Source: Devosia rhizoryzae (GTDB taxonomy: Bacteria > Pseudomonadota > Alphaproteobacteria > Rhizobiales > Devosiaceae). Taken from it: a stretch of DNA of 64,000 bases. The position numbers were made by a program, and so were the translations under genes. The stretch spans positions 2,294,001 to 2,358,000 of the forward strand of contig NZ_CP068046.1 of the NCBI RefSeq assembly GCF_016698665.1. Reading direction: 5' to 3'. A model generated the notes under the pieces. It searched no databases and was not told where the DNA came from. It saw nothing but the letters and a program-made list of their open reading frames with translations. Below, one piece after another: positions 26,725 to 36,412 of this stretch. Positions within the stretch are counted from its first letter, which is position 1; every line of letters starts with the position of its first letter.

Positions 26725-27062
26725 ATCTAGGGGCTAATCAGACTGACTGGCTTTCCCGGCGCAATGTAGCCTCCCAGGAACAATGGTGCACGCAACCGGA
26801 TGCGACTTTCATGGCCAGAAACGGTCGAACGCCTCGCTTGCGTCGAGCACCCACCACAAGGACGTTGTTCACCAAGCGTTTGAGCAAAGATGCTAAGCTC
26901 TGCTTTCGTTGGCCATTTCTTCATCCATAAGGCCGATCACTCAGGCTTTGTTTGCCAGTCAACTGACTCCTTCAACACCCTGCTAATTCTCTCCTCCATA
27001 GCAGGGAGTAGGATAATGAGATCAGTTGTGTATTCCTCGAGTGCCCGCCAACGCTGACATCC
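26725..27062. other. intergenic, possible transposase scrap
   Basis: 338 bases between the IS and legB. Just outside the IS the minus strand reads GGYIAPGKPVSLI, resembling the HYIAPGKP motif of IS3 transposases, possibly a scrap of a third element. Nothing else is supportable. Confidence 0.3.
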
Positions 27063-28289
27063 CTAAAGTCTCTGATCTAGGTTCGCCGCGGCATCCTTAT
27101 GCGTTGTCAAAAAGCCGGGTTCGACCAGCGCCAACAACGCCTTCAGTCTATCCTTGCTCAAGACACCTGCCGAAACGTCATTCACAAGCATTTCTGTCTC
27201 GCGCAGCATTGCCTCGATTGCCACACGGTCGGCTGCCAAATAGTCAACAACGCGAAGGTTTGGAAGTCCCATCTCGCGCGACCGCTCTCGGTCCGTCATG
27301 AATTCCTCGTACGGCTTTTCGCCTGATGTATCGAGCACCGTCAGAATCAATGGCCAGAAACCGCGTTGTGCCTCGATACGTGCGGCTGCGCAGGCTTCGC
27401 GCTCGTCCGCGTAGTGCGCCGGTTCATAGCCATGATGGCGCAGGAAACTTTCGGCGATCTCTTGTAACGTCACGAGGTGCTTTTCAGGATCGAGACGGGG
27501 AATGACGATGGTGTGGTCCGGCGCCAGCGCGGCCGCAAGCACGCACAATTCGCCGGACTCTTGCAGCGAGACGAAGTAGCGACGGGTGTCGCGCGGCGCG
27601 GCCAACGGCTCGATGCGGGCGAGACGGTTCTCAAACCCCTGAAGCAGCGACCCATTAGAAAATGCCACGTTTGCAAAGCGCGCTGAGGTCTTGATGCCCG
27701 GCAGCGCTGCCGCCGCGGAGGAATTGAATAGAACGTGCTCCATCGCGCGCTTCGACGCGCCCATCATCGAGGAGGGGTTGGCCGCCTTGTCGGTCGAAAC
27801 GGTGAAGAAGCGCCCGGCAAAGCCGGTGCCAGCCAGCCAGCCCATAAAGCGTTCCTGCTTCAGAAGGTTCGTGTCGAACATCTGCAGCGTCGAAAAGGGG
27901 TCCTTTTCAGACCGCACATGCTTCAGCGCGGCGAAGTTCAGCACGAGGTCGTAGGGAGTCTGCGACGCCAGAAGATGGCGCATTGCCGCCGAGCCGTAGT
28001 CGAGCGGCAGGGTCTGGAAGTCGCGAACTGACCAGATGTCGGGCTGGGAGCGTAATCGCCGCACGAGCTCAGCAAGGCCGTTCTCGTTCTGGTCGACGAC
28101 GTGGAGCGTGTCGGGCTGCCGCATCGCGATCTGCAACACTGTGGATGAACCGATCGAGCCCGCGCCGCCGATCGCCAGCACGCGCTTTCCCGTGATGGCT
28201 GCGCGCAGCGCGTCTTCTGATTGTGCAATATCGGACTCGAAAAGCGAGCCGGCGCGGCCGGTCGCGATCTGGTGGAGAGGTTGCTTCAT
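27063..28289 (-). CDS. legB: nucleotide-sugar 4,6-dehydratase of the nonulosonate type (LegB role)
   Basis: 408-residue soluble SDR. NAD-binding motif GKRVLAIGGAGSIGSST (about 34-50), then NFAALKHVRSEKDPFS and the active-site stretch STDKAANPSSMMGASKRAME with the Thr-Asp-Lys...Met...Lys pattern of CapD-like dehydratases. SARFANVAFSNGSLL is typical of versions found beside NeuA- and PtmE-like genes. It overlaps the CMP-transferase gene by 4 bases, so I infer that it makes the 4-keto-6-deoxy-GlcNAc nucleotide for legionaminic acid. The nucleotide (GDP or UDP) is not shown by sequence. A dehydratase for another sugar is the alternative. Confidence 0.72.
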   Translation of the reverse strand: MKQPLHQIATGRAGSLFESDIAQSEDALRAAITGKRVLAIGGAGSIGSSTVLQIAMRQPDTLHVVDQNENGLAELVRRLRSQPDIWSVRDFQTLPLDYGSAAMRHLLASQTPYDLVLNFAALKHVRSEKDPFSTLQMFDTNLLKQERFMGWLAGTGFAGRFFTVSTDKAANPSSMMGASKRAMEHVLFNSSAAAALPGIKTSARFANVAFSNGSLLQGFENRLARIEPLAAPRDTRRYFVSLQESGELCVLAAALAPDHTIVIPRLDPEKHLVTLQEIAESFLRHHGYEPAHYADEREACAAARIEAQRGFWPLILTVLDTSGEKPYEEFMTDRERSREMGLPNLRVVDYLAADRVAIEAMLRETEMLVNDVSAGVLSKDRLKALLALVEPGFLTTHKDAAANLDQRL

Positions 28290-29023
28290 TTCATCGGTCC
28301 AAGATTAGGAATGCTCTGCGCGATCCGCGCGGACTGAAATCGCAGCATTAGCGCCTCGGCCCAGACGAAATCCGTCTCGTCGTCGATGTCAACACTGCGG
28401 TGCGGTGGCATTACGTAGCCAAAAGCGTCCGGGGACATGACCGCGCGGCGCTCACGAAAGCTCTTTGGTCGGATCACGTAGACTGCGCCGTTGACATGGA
28501 AGAGCGGTTCCATGTCCTGCCCGCGGCGATAACCCCCGACAGGCGGTAGGAAATGGCGCGCGCTGCCGTCATCGGCAAGCCGGTACATGAGTTCTGGATG
28601 GATCGCGACTGGCGAGACGGAGAACGCACTGTCGCCGCCTCGGTCAGTGACCAGCGCTGCGGTGCCGTCGATGTCAGCGCCAGTACGTAACGGCGAGGTC
28701 GGCTGCAGCAGGCACAGAAAGTCCGGCAACGCACCCTCGTCAGCTTCGATCCAGTCGAGCGCATGGGCGACTACGTCATAATGCGAGGAGGTGTCGCCTG
28801 AAAGCTCAGCAGGCCGCATAAAGGGCACTTCTGCGCCAGCAACCCGGGCAGCGGCGGCAATTTCGGCGCTGTCGGTAGAAACGATTGTGCGGCGCACCGC
28901 GCTCGCGACGCCTGCGGCCTCGCAGCTCCAGTGAATGAGTGGGCGGCCGGCAAAGGGCATGACGTTCTTGCCCGGCAGGCGCTTGGAGCCACCGCGCGCG
29001 GTGATAAGGGCAATACATTTCAA
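28286..29023 (-). CDS. legF: CMP-nonulosonate cytidylyltransferase (NeuA/LegF-like)
   Basis: 245 residues. The N-terminal CTP-binding motif LITARGGSKRLPGKN (about 6-20) and CLLQPTSPLR are diagnostic of acylneuraminate cytidylyltransferases. VNGAVYVIRP and a C-terminal DIDDETDFVWAE complete the pattern. It activates a nonulosonic acid as the CMP-sugar before transfer. It is the first gene of the legF-legB unit, and 140 bases separate it from the divergent fnlA, where both promoters must lie. Confidence 0.9.
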   Translation of the reverse strand: MKCIALITARGGSKRLPGKNVMPFAGRPLIHWSCEAAGVASAVRRTIVSTDSAEIAAAARVAGAEVPFMRPAELSGDTSSHYDVVAHALDWIEADEGALPDFLCLLQPTSPLRTGADIDGTAALVTDRGGDSAFSVSPVAIHPELMYRLADDGSARHFLPPVGGYRRGQDMEPLFHVNGAVYVIRPKSFRERRAVMSPDAFGYVMPPHRSVDIDDETDFVWAEALMLRFQSARIAQSIPNLGPMK

Positions 29024-29163
29024 GCGGGTCAGTCTCCAATCCAGCCGCTTCTAGAATTTTTCGGTTTCTTAAGGAAGCCATTCTTCGCAGCGAACACGCC
29101 GTGCGCACCTTGATTCTTCCCGCGCCCCCGCGTAGTAGCCACTAACAGCAAGAAGGTCGCTTC

Positions 29164-30198
29164 ATGTTCTCAGGTAAAGTTTTGCTGATCACCGGTGGGA
29201 CCGGCTCGTTCGGTCGCGCGACCGTGCGCCGGTTCCTCGACACGGACATCGCGGAAATCCGGGTATTCAGCCGTGACGAGAAGAAGCAGGACGACATGCG
29301 CAAGCATTTCGACAATGCGAAGCTCAAATTCTACCTCGGCGACGTGCGCGACCGCCACAGCGTCGAGCGCGCCATGCGCGGCGTCGACTATTGCTTCCAT
29401 GCCGCCGCGCTCAAGCAGGTGCCGTCCTGCGAGTTCCATCCGATGGAGGCCGTGCGCACCAATGTGCTCGGCACGGAGAACGTGCTGGAAGCCGCGATCG
29501 CCTCGGGCCTGAAGCGCGTCGTGTGCCTGTCGACGGACAAGGCCGTCTACCCCATCAACGCCATGGGCATCTCCAAGGCTTTAATGGAGAAGGTCATGGT
29601 CGCCGCCTCGCGCAATCTCGATCCCGCCCGCACCGTCATCTGCGGCACGCGCTACGGCAACGTCATGGCCTCGCGCGGCTCGGTCATCCCGCTCTTCGTC
29701 GACCAGATCGCCGCCGGCGATCCGATTACGCTGACCGACCCGGCGATGACGCGTTTCATGATGACGCTGGAAGACGCAGTCGAACTGGTCCTCTACGCCT
29801 TCCAAAACGGGCGCAACGGCGACATCTTCGTTCAGAAGGCGCCGGCGGCGACCGTCGCCGTACTGGCCGAGGCGGTCAGGTTGGTGCTCGGAAAGAGCGA
29901 CCATCCTGTCCGCGAGATCGGCACGCGCCACGGCGAAAAGCTGTTCGAGGCGCTGCTCAGCCGCGAGGAGCTGGCGACGGCCGTCGACGAGGGCGGCTAT
30001 TTCCGCGTTCCCGCAGACGCGCGCGACCTCAACTACTCCAAGTTCGTCGAAGAGGGCGAAAAGCGGCTCAACCGCACGGAAGACTATAACTCCCACAACA
30101 CCGAGCGCCTTGACGTCGAGGGCATGAAGGCGCTCCTGATGAAGGTCGACTATGTGCGCCGCGCCGTCAGCGGCGAGCCCGCCGGTCCGGAGGACTGA
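29164..30198 (+). CDS. fnlA: UDP-GlcNAc 4,6-dehydratase/5-epimerase (FnlA/CapE/WbjB)
   Basis: First enzyme of UDP-L-FucNAc synthesis. 344 residues: GKVLLITGGTGSFGRATV at the N-terminus, DYCFHAAALKQVPSCEFHP, active-site LSTDKAVYPINAMGISKALMEK (modified SDR motif), CGTRYGNVMASRGSV, and MTRFMMTLEDAVELV. The RBS GAAGG precedes the ATG. It is followed at 4-base spacing by fnlB and then fnlC and wbuB, the classic fnlABC-wbuB order. Confidence 0.94.
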   Translation: MFSGKVLLITGGTGSFGRATVRRFLDTDIAEIRVFSRDEKKQDDMRKHFDNAKLKFYLGDVRDRHSVERAMRGVDYCFHAAALKQVPSCEFHPMEAVRTNVLGTENVLEAAIASGLKRVVCLSTDKAVYPINAMGISKALMEKVMVAASRNLDPARTVICGTRYGNVMASRGSVIPLFVDQIAAGDPITLTDPAMTRFMMTLEDAVELVLYAFQNGRNGDIFVQKAPAATVAVLAEAVRLVLGKSDHPVREIGTRHGEKLFEALLSREELATAVDEGGYFRVPADARDLNYSKFVEEGEKRLNRTEDYNSHNTERLDVEGMKALLMKVDYVRRAVSGEPAGPED

Positions 30199-30202
30199 CG
30201 CC

Positions 30203-31315
30203 ATGACGATCGCGATCACCGGCGCGGACGGCTTTATCGGACGCAATCTGGCGGTCCGTCTCGCCGAGGCGAGCCATGCCGACATCGTACGGATCACACG
30301 CGACACACCGCGCAGCGGGCTCTCCGACCGGCTCGCCGGCGTTGACCTCGTTTTCCATCTCGCCGGCGTCAACCGGCCTAGCGACCCGGCCGAGTTCGCA
30401 ACGGGCAATGCCGATTTCACCGAAGAGCTGTGCGACGCGCTTGCAGCCCTTCCGACGTCGCCGCGCCTCGTCCTCTCCTCTTCGACGCAGGCTGCGCTCG
30501 AAAATCCCTACGGGGCAAGCAAACGGCGCGCCGAGGAGATCGTCGAAGCCTATGGTGCGGGCACGGGCGCGAAGATCCATGTCTTCCGGCTCCCCAATGT
30601 TTTCGGCAAATGGTCGCGCCCGAACTACAATTCGGCCGTCGCCACCTTCTGCCACAACGTCGCGCGCGGTCTGCCGATCACCGTCAACGATCCCGCCGCA
30701 CCGCTACGGCTCGTCTATGTCGACGACGTCGTCGAGACGTTCCTGGCTCTCGCCCGCGATCCCGAGGTCCCCGGCGGAATTGCAGAAGTCGAACCGGTCT
30801 ACGACACGACGGTCGGCGCGATCGCCGACCTGATCCGGTCCTTTCCGGAGAGCCGGGAGAACCTGACGACGCCGCCCGTCGGCACCGGCCTCGTCCGCGC
30901 TCTCCATGCGACCTATCTGAGCTTCCTCGAACCTGCCGCCTTCACCTACACGGTGCCGGTCCACAGCGATCCGCGCGGCAGTTTCGTGGAGATGCTGAAG
31001 ACGCGCGACAGCGGGCAGTTCTCCTATTTCACCGCGCATCCGGGGATCACGCGCGGCGAGCACTACCACCATTCGAAGACGGAGAAGTTTCTCGTCATCA
31101 AGGGAACGGCCAGCTTCGGATTCCGTCAGATCGTCACCGGCGAGACGTTCGAACTCGTCACCCGCGGCGGCGAGGCTACCATCGTCGAGACCATTCCGGG
31201 CTGGGCGCATAACGTGACCAATATCGGCGACGACGAACTCGTCGTCATACTGTGGGCGAACGAGATTTTCGATCGCGGGCGGCCCGATACGATCGCAGCT
31301 AAGGTGAAGCCGTGA
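30203..31315 (+). CDS. fnlB: UDP-sugar 3-epimerase/4-reductase with cupin domain (FnlB/CapF/WbjC)
   Basis: 370 residues, bifunctional. The N-terminal SDR domain (MTIAITGADGFIGRNL; YGASKRRAEE with Tyr/Lys) does the reduction, and a C-terminal cupin domain at about 255-365 (SDPRGSFVEMLKT, GITRGEHYHHSKTEKFLVI, VTNIGDDELVVILWANE) carries the metal-binding His residues used for C3 epimerisation, as in CapF. The ATG at 30203 has GGAGG upstream. It overlaps fnlC by 4 bases. Confidence 0.94.
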   Translation: MTIAITGADGFIGRNLAVRLAEASHADIVRITRDTPRSGLSDRLAGVDLVFHLAGVNRPSDPAEFATGNADFTEELCDALAALPTSPRLVLSSSTQAALENPYGASKRRAEEIVEAYGAGTGAKIHVFRLPNVFGKWSRPNYNSAVATFCHNVARGLPITVNDPAAPLRLVYVDDVVETFLALARDPEVPGGIAEVEPVYDTTVGAIADLIRSFPESRENLTTPPVGTGLVRALHATYLSFLEPAAFTYTVPVHSDPRGSFVEMLKTRDSGQFSYFTAHPGITRGEHYHHSKTEKFLVIKGTASFGFRQIVTGETFELVTRGGEATIVETIPGWAHNVTNIGDDELVVILWANEIFDRGRPDTIAAKVKP

Positions 31316-32445
31316 AAAAGCTCAAGGTCATGACCGTCGTCGGCACGCGCCCTGAGATTATCCGGCTGTCGCGCGTGATGGCCGAACTCGACGCGCATTG
31401 CGACCACGTGCTGGTCCATACAGGGCAGAACTACGACTACGAGCTTAACCAGGTCTTCTTCGACGATCTAGGCGTCAAGAAGCCCGACCATTTCCTCAAT
31501 GCCGCAGGCGCCGGCGCGGCCGAGACGATCGGCAACATCATCGGCGCCGCCGACAAGGTGCTGGCCGAGGAAAAGCCCGAGGCGATGCTAGTGCTCGGCG
31601 ACACCAATTCGTGCCTCTCGGTCATTCCGGCCAAGCGGCGCAAGGTGCCCGTGTTCCACATGGAGGCGGGCAATCGCTGCTACGACCAGCGCGTGCCCGA
31701 AGAGATCAACCGGCGGATCGTCGACCACACGGCCGACATCAACCTGACCTACAGTTCGATCGCCCGCGAATATCTGCTGCGCGAGGGCTTGCCGCCGGAC
31801 ATGGTCATCAAGACCGGCAGCCCGATGTTCGAGGTGCTGACCCACTATGCGCAGCGCATCGACGCTTCCGACGCGCTCCAGCGGCTTGGGCTGGAGGAGA
31901 ACGGCTATTTCGTCGTTAGCGCGCATCGCGAGGAGAACATCGACTCCGCTCGCAATTTCGGCCGACTCGTCGCCATCTTGAACCGCGTGGCTGAGGATCA
32001 CGGCCTGCCCGTCATCGTCTCCACCCACCCGCGCACGATGAAGCGCGTGGAGGCGACCGGGTCGACGTTCCACGACCTCGTGCGGCTATTGAAGCCGCTC
32101 GGCTTCCACGATTATGTCCGGCTGCAGAAGTCGGCCCGTGCCGTGCTGTCGGACAGCGGGACGATCAACGAGGAATCCTCGATCCTCAACTTCCCCGCCC
32201 TCAACCTGCGCGAGGCGCACGAACGTCCGGAAGGCATGGAGGAAGCCGCCGTCATGATGGTCGGGCTGTCGGAAGACCGCGTGCGGCAGGGGCTCGAAAT
32301 CCTCGCGACCCAGCCCCGCGGCGCCGAGCGCGGCCTGCGCCTCGTCGCAGACTATTCGATGCCAAACGTGTCGGAAAAGGTCGTACGGATCATCCATAGC
32401 TACACCGACTACGTGAACCGCGTCGTCTGGCGCCGCTACGACTGA
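31312..32445 (+). CDS. fnlC: UDP-HexNAc 2-epimerase, non-hydrolysing (FnlC/CapG/WbjD)
   Basis: 377 residues from a GTG that overlaps the fnlB stop. WecB-like GT-B fold: KVMTVVGTRPEIIRLSRVM, HTGQNYDYELNQVFFDDL, VLGDTNSCLSV, HMEAGNRCYDQRVPEEINRRI, VVSAHREENID and SDSGTINEESSIL. It makes UDP-L-FucNAc from UDP-L-PneNAc-type intermediates, the last step of the route. Confidence 0.94.
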   Translation: MKKLKVMTVVGTRPEIIRLSRVMAELDAHCDHVLVHTGQNYDYELNQVFFDDLGVKKPDHFLNAAGAGAAETIGNIIGAADKVLAEEKPEAMLVLGDTNSCLSVIPAKRRKVPVFHMEAGNRCYDQRVPEEINRRIVDHTADINLTYSSIAREYLLREGLPPDMVIKTGSPMFEVLTHYAQRIDASDALQRLGLEENGYFVVSAHREENIDSARNFGRLVAILNRVAEDHGLPVIVSTHPRTMKRVEATGSTFHDLVRLLKPLGFHDYVRLQKSARAVLSDSGTINEESSILNFPALNLREAHERPEGMEEAAVMMVGLSEDRVRQGLEILATQPRGAERGLRLVADYSMPNVSEKVVRIIHSYTDYVNRVVWRRYD

Positions 32446-32452
32446 GGCCGCG

Positions 32453-33688
32453 TTGCGCATACTGATCCTGTCGCAGTATTTCTGGCCCGAGAACTTCCGG
32501 GTCAACGATTTGGCGTCCGACCTCATCGCGCGCGGCCATCAGGTGACGATCCTCACCGGACTGCCGAACTATCCTTCGGGCAAGGTGTTCGAGGAATACC
32601 GCGCGGACCCGGAGAAATTCGCGCATTTCGAAGGCGCCGAGGTGATCCGCGTGCCCATGCTGCCGCGCGGCTCGGGCAGCCTGCGGCTGATGGCGAACTA
32701 TGCCAGCTTTGTCCTCTCCGGTCTGACGGTCGGCGCCTGGAAGCTACGCGGGCGCCGGTTCGATTCCATCCTCGTCTTCATGATCTCGCCGATCACGGCC
32801 GTCCTCCCCGCGATCCTCCAGCGCCGGCTGAAGCGCGCGCCGCTCTTCGTGTGGATCCTCGATCTGTGGCCGGAGACGCTGGAGGCGGTGGGCGTCGTCA
32901 AGTCGCCGCGCCTGCTCGCTATCGTCGGCAATCTAGTCAGCTACATTTACAAACGCACCGACCACATCCTCGTCCAGTCGCGCGCCTTCATGGACAATGT
33001 GCGCACCTATGCCGGTCCGAATGCCACCGTCAGCTATTTTCCCGGCTGGGCCGAGCCGATCTTTCAACAGGGTCTCGAAGCCGCGCCGAAAGCGGCCGAA
33101 ATTACCCGGTTTTCAGACAGTTTCAACGTGGCTTTCGCTGGAAATGTTGGTGAAGCACAGGATTTTCCGGCGATACTGGACGCCGCCGACGCGCTGCGAA
33201 AAGATATCCCCGTGCGAATGTTCGTCATCGGCGACGGCCGCATGTTCCCTTGGGTGGAGAAGGAAGTCGCGCTGCGCGGGTTGTCCGACCGGGTCATCCT
33301 GCTCGGCCGTTTCCCGCTCGAAAGAATGCCCTCCTTCTTCAAGGCCGCCGACGCGCTCCTCGTCTCGCTCAAGCGCGACAAGATTTTCGCGATGACTATT
33401 CCGGGCAAGGTGCAGAGCTATCTAGCCGCCGGCGTGCCGCTCCTCGGCATGCTCGACGGCGAAGGGGGCCGCATCATCCGGGAAGCTGGCGCCGGCCTCG
33501 TCAGCCCCTCGGGCGACGGCGCCGCGCTCGCCCGCAACATCGAAGCCCTCGCTGGCATGACACCCCAAGAACGCACCGCTATGGGCGCCAACGCCAAGGC
33601 CTACGGCCTCGCCGAATTCGACCGTACCCGCCTTCTAGGCGGGCTCGAGGCCAAGCTGCGCGATGCGGCGGAGCGGAATAGCTCATGA
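32453..33688 (+). CDS. wbuB: glycosyltransferase GT4, probable L-FucNAc transferase (WbuB)
   Basis: 411 residues from a TTG start 8 bases after fnlC. GT-B, GT4-like: N-terminal LILSQYFWPENFRVNDLA, FVWILDLWPETLEAVGVV, and C-terminal domain VAFAGNVGEAQDFPAIL, FVIGDGRMFPWVEKEV, and the nucleotide-binding region PGKVQSYLAAGVPLLGM...GAGLV. Position and sequence match WbuB of fnlABC clusters. It acts on the cytoplasmic face. A degenerate IS lies 6 bases after its stop. Confidence 0.9.
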   Translation: MRILILSQYFWPENFRVNDLASDLIARGHQVTILTGLPNYPSGKVFEEYRADPEKFAHFEGAEVIRVPMLPRGSGSLRLMANYASFVLSGLTVGAWKLRGRRFDSILVFMISPITAVLPAILQRRLKRAPLFVWILDLWPETLEAVGVVKSPRLLAIVGNLVSYIYKRTDHILVQSRAFMDNVRTYAGPNATVSYFPGWAEPIFQQGLEAAPKAAEITRFSDSFNVAFAGNVGEAQDFPAILDAADALRKDIPVRMFVIGDGRMFPWVEKEVALRGLSDRVILLGRFPLERMPSFFKAADALLVSLKRDKIFAMTIPGKVQSYLAAGVPLLGMLDGEGGRIIREAGAGLVSPSGDGAALARNIEALAGMTPQERTAMGANAKAYGLAEFDRTRLLGGLEAKLRDAAERNSS

Positions 33689-33689
33689 A

Positions 33690-35037
33690 GCCGTTGGAGT
33701 GGACCCCGGTTCACCGGACAGTCGGCTGTTGGGTTTAGGCACTGAGGCGCAGGAACTCGCGTGGTGAGCGGAACTTGAGCCCGGAGTGCGGGTGGACCTC
33801 ACAGTAATCGTCGATCCATTCGGGCAGCAAGGCCATGATAGTCTCGGCTTCCGAAGGATGACGGTAGAGGCGTAAGCCCTTTTCAGGGTTTTGCCTAAGG
33901 CCTCGGACATGCCGCTGCTTTGCGGCTTCTGACCGGTGTAAAAGGTAGGTCAATCCCTAGTGCCGCGGCCACCTGCGCGGTCTCTCGGGCGATATAGGCG
34001 CTGCCGTTGTATGACAGCCATTTGAGCCGATGTGGGACCTTGAGTGTGCGGAAGCGGCGCTCGACCGCAGCGATCATCAGATCACAGACCATCTCGCCCG
34101 AGATGCCAGCATTGGCAACGGCTGACCAGGCGATGATCTCGCCATCACAGGCGTCGATGATGAAGACGATGCGGACTACTTCGCCATTGCGAGCATGGAT
34201 CACCCGGTGATCGGAGCACCAGCGGATGTTGGAGCGCAAGGCAACGACGACGCCGTCGTGGGTGCGGATGGGCCGGAGGGCTGTATGCTTTTGAATGGTG
34301 AGCCAGTTGCTGCATAATCCTGAGGACCCGTTTGGTGTTGACGACGGGCTTGCCTTCCTTAACCCGCTGCCGGTTCAGCAATGCCGTCACGCGACGATAG
34401 CCATAGGTGGGGCGCTGGTCGATGATCGGGCGCAGTTCGGCAAGAAGGGTAACATCCTCGGCTTGCGATAGGAACCTCTGACCCTTGAGGGCTTGCTGCG
34501 CGCTCGATGAGGTTGGACCTAGAGACACCTAGAGTGCGAGCAATGGCGCTCATTGGGTATCGTCCTCGGGATTGCTCCACGACAGCAAGGGCGAGGTCCG
34601 TTTTTTTTGGGCAGGCGAGATCAAGGGCTTCCCTGAGGATCTCGGCCTCCATGGTCTTCCTGCCCCGCATGCGCTCGAGATCACGCACCCGCTTCTCCAG
34701 ATCGCGGACCTGGGAGGCGCCAACAACATCTTCATCGGCCTGAACCGCCGCATGGCCGCCTTCTAGCATCCGACGCTTCCAAGCGAAGAGCTGGGAAGGA
34801 GAAATGCCAGCTTGGCGAGCCACATAGGGAACGCTCATACCCGGCTGCATGGCTTGCTCAATAAGTCGCACCTTCTCAGCGACAGACCAGCGCCGGCGGC
34901 GCTGCACAGAGGTGATGACTTCGGCCTGTCGAAACGGCTCGTCGGTACTCTTGGATATAGTCGGTACTCATAGGCGCATGCCTATGCCTTATCGGCTATG
35001 CAGACTGTCCGGTCAAAATTGGGTGCGCTCCAGCCGT
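33690..35037 (-). mobile_element. IS2-group IS3-family element with 5-bp target duplication
   Basis: The element runs 33695-35032 (1338 bp). The left end begins TGGAGTGGACCCCGGTT and the right end, reversed, TGGAGCGCACCCAATTT; both continue into CCGGACAGTC, forming imperfect terminal inverted repeats. The 5-bp GCCGT at 33690-33694 is repeated at 35033-35037, the target-site duplication expected for IS2-like elements. It separates wbuB from the glycosyltransferase at 35117. Confidence 0.9.
33735..34907 (-). pseudogene. IS2-group transposase genes, multiply frameshifted
   Basis: orfA-like sequence starts at 34907 (QRRRRWSVAEKVRLIEQAMQ, GISPSQLFAWKRRML) and includes a run of eight A (34611-34618), the usual frameshift site. 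orfB pieces lie in different frames: AELRPIIDQRPTYGYRRV, then SNIRWCSDHRVIHARNGE, then WIDDYCEVHPHSGLKFRSPREF. At least three frame changes are needed. The second catalytic Asp is lost (LSYNGSAY instead of LSDNGSAY). The transposase is dead even though the ends are intact. Confidence 0.85.
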
Positions 35038-35116
35038 GCCGAAGCGCCGTAGGTTTCTATGGCGATATCGTTGGGCTGCTAAGCGTGACCTCAAAACCGA
35101 CCGCCGAGGTTGAAGG

Positions 35117-36412
35117 ATGCGCGGAAATGTGTCTATAGGGTGGCGTTACGGTCCGGCCCTGACCTTGATCTGGAGAACTAACAGTTTGCTTCGTCAGAGG
35201 ATCAGTCGGTTACAACTCGCGGCAATCTATCTGCGCGCGCTGCGCAATGAGATCGAGGTGGATATCGATGGCTATAAGGCCGTCGGCGCTCGTCCAGAGG
35301 ATTTCGGGTTCCTTCCTCGCCTGTCTGGCATCTGGCCGCGACTGAAGGGGGCTCCTCGCCTATCATCATCGGGTGCGCGACTGCTGCGAGGCATCTGGAA
35401 GCTCGGGCTCTTCATCCCTTTCTTCATCCGGCAATATCTGTCGCTGGTACGCAATGCAGCGTCGTCCGAACCGGCCGCTGCCGGACCGTCTATTCATATC
35501 CTCCTTTCAGCGCTGGCACCGCAACTCATTGCAAATGCACAGGGGACGACCGCAACCGCCTTCACGGTGCCATGGCAGCGATATCCGAACGGCGTCCCCC
35601 ATTCATACCGGATCACGATCGGGGACGTCCTCACGCGCCGTGACCTTCTCAACTGTCTCCTCGACGCGATCGCCATCGCGCGACGGATCGCCGACCGCAA
35701 GGGCATGTTCGCCGATTGGCACCTGCAAACCTACACTCTCTTTCGATGGATTTGCGTCGCCCGCGCGCTTGAGAAGATTCAGTGCAACCGCATGGTAATG
35801 GCGAACCATTACGACCGCTGGGCGATCCTGATCGACCGGCTTGCCCGACAAACAGGGCGTAGCGTAGCGATTGCGCAGCATGGAATCGAAGCTTGGCGGC
35901 GTCTGCCGACCAAGCTGCGCTCCGTCGATACGCTCCACGTTTACAATCGACAAGAAGCGGCATTATTCAAACAGTTCATTCTGTCACCAGAAGCTGTGGA
36001 GGCAGTCGAAGTCTTCTTTCTCGACAACTCTATCAGATTAGCCGGCGCGAAGGCTGGCAACGGTCCTACAAGGGTGGTCATCGTCGGCCATCCCGAACAC
36101 GACGTCAACCAGCTGCGGTTCCTCCATGCCGCGCGAAAGGCGCGCCCCGACGTGCAGTTCATATACAAACCGCATCCAACCGCGCGCAGCGTGAACGCAG
36201 ATATTGAGGCTGTAACGCTGGTGTGGGATGAACCCGGCGTCTTCCCGAGATGCGAGTTCGTATTTTCGTATCAATCAACCCTAGGCCTGCAGTATCGGGA
36301 CGCCGGGATTCCAACGTTCATCCACGACAGGGACATGTCGGACAGTCAAGTCAATGTGGCTGTCGGTTCGATACCCGAAGCAGTTCAACCACTGCGACCG
36401 ACCAACGCATGA
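35117..36412 (+). CDS. GT-B glycosyltransferase, candidate nonulosonate transferase
   Basis: 431 residues, no membrane segment. Features seen: SVAIAQHGIEAW (a QHG motif like those of polysialyl/CDP-glycerol/Kdo transferases), RVVIVGHPEHD, FIYKPHPTARS (the HP motif) and FVFSYQSTLGLQYRDAG (the S-S/T motif). HP and S-S/T motifs are known in bacterial sialyltransferases of GT-B families; the D/E-D/E-G motif was not found. In a locus making CMP-activated legionaminic acid, it is the best candidate for the transferase using it. This is inferred. The family could also be a capsular KpsC/KpsS-like protein. Confidence 0.55.
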   Translation: MRGNVSIGWRYGPALTLIWRTNSLLRQRISRLQLAAIYLRALRNEIEVDIDGYKAVGARPEDFGFLPRLSGIWPRLKGAPRLSSSGARLLRGIWKLGLFIPFFIRQYLSLVRNAASSEPAAAGPSIHILLSALAPQLIANAQGTTATAFTVPWQRYPNGVPHSYRITIGDVLTRRDLLNCLLDAIAIARRIADRKGMFADWHLQTYTLFRWICVARALEKIQCNRMVMANHYDRWAILIDRLARQTGRSVAIAQHGIEAWRRLPTKLRSVDTLHVYNRQEAALFKQFILSPEAVEAVEVFFLDNSIRLAGAKAGNGPTRVVIVGHPEHDVNQLRFLHAARKARPDVQFIYKPHPTARSVNADIEAVTLVWDEPGVFPRCEFVFSYQSTLGLQYRDAGIPTFIHDRDMSDSQVNVAVGSIPEAVQPLRPTNA

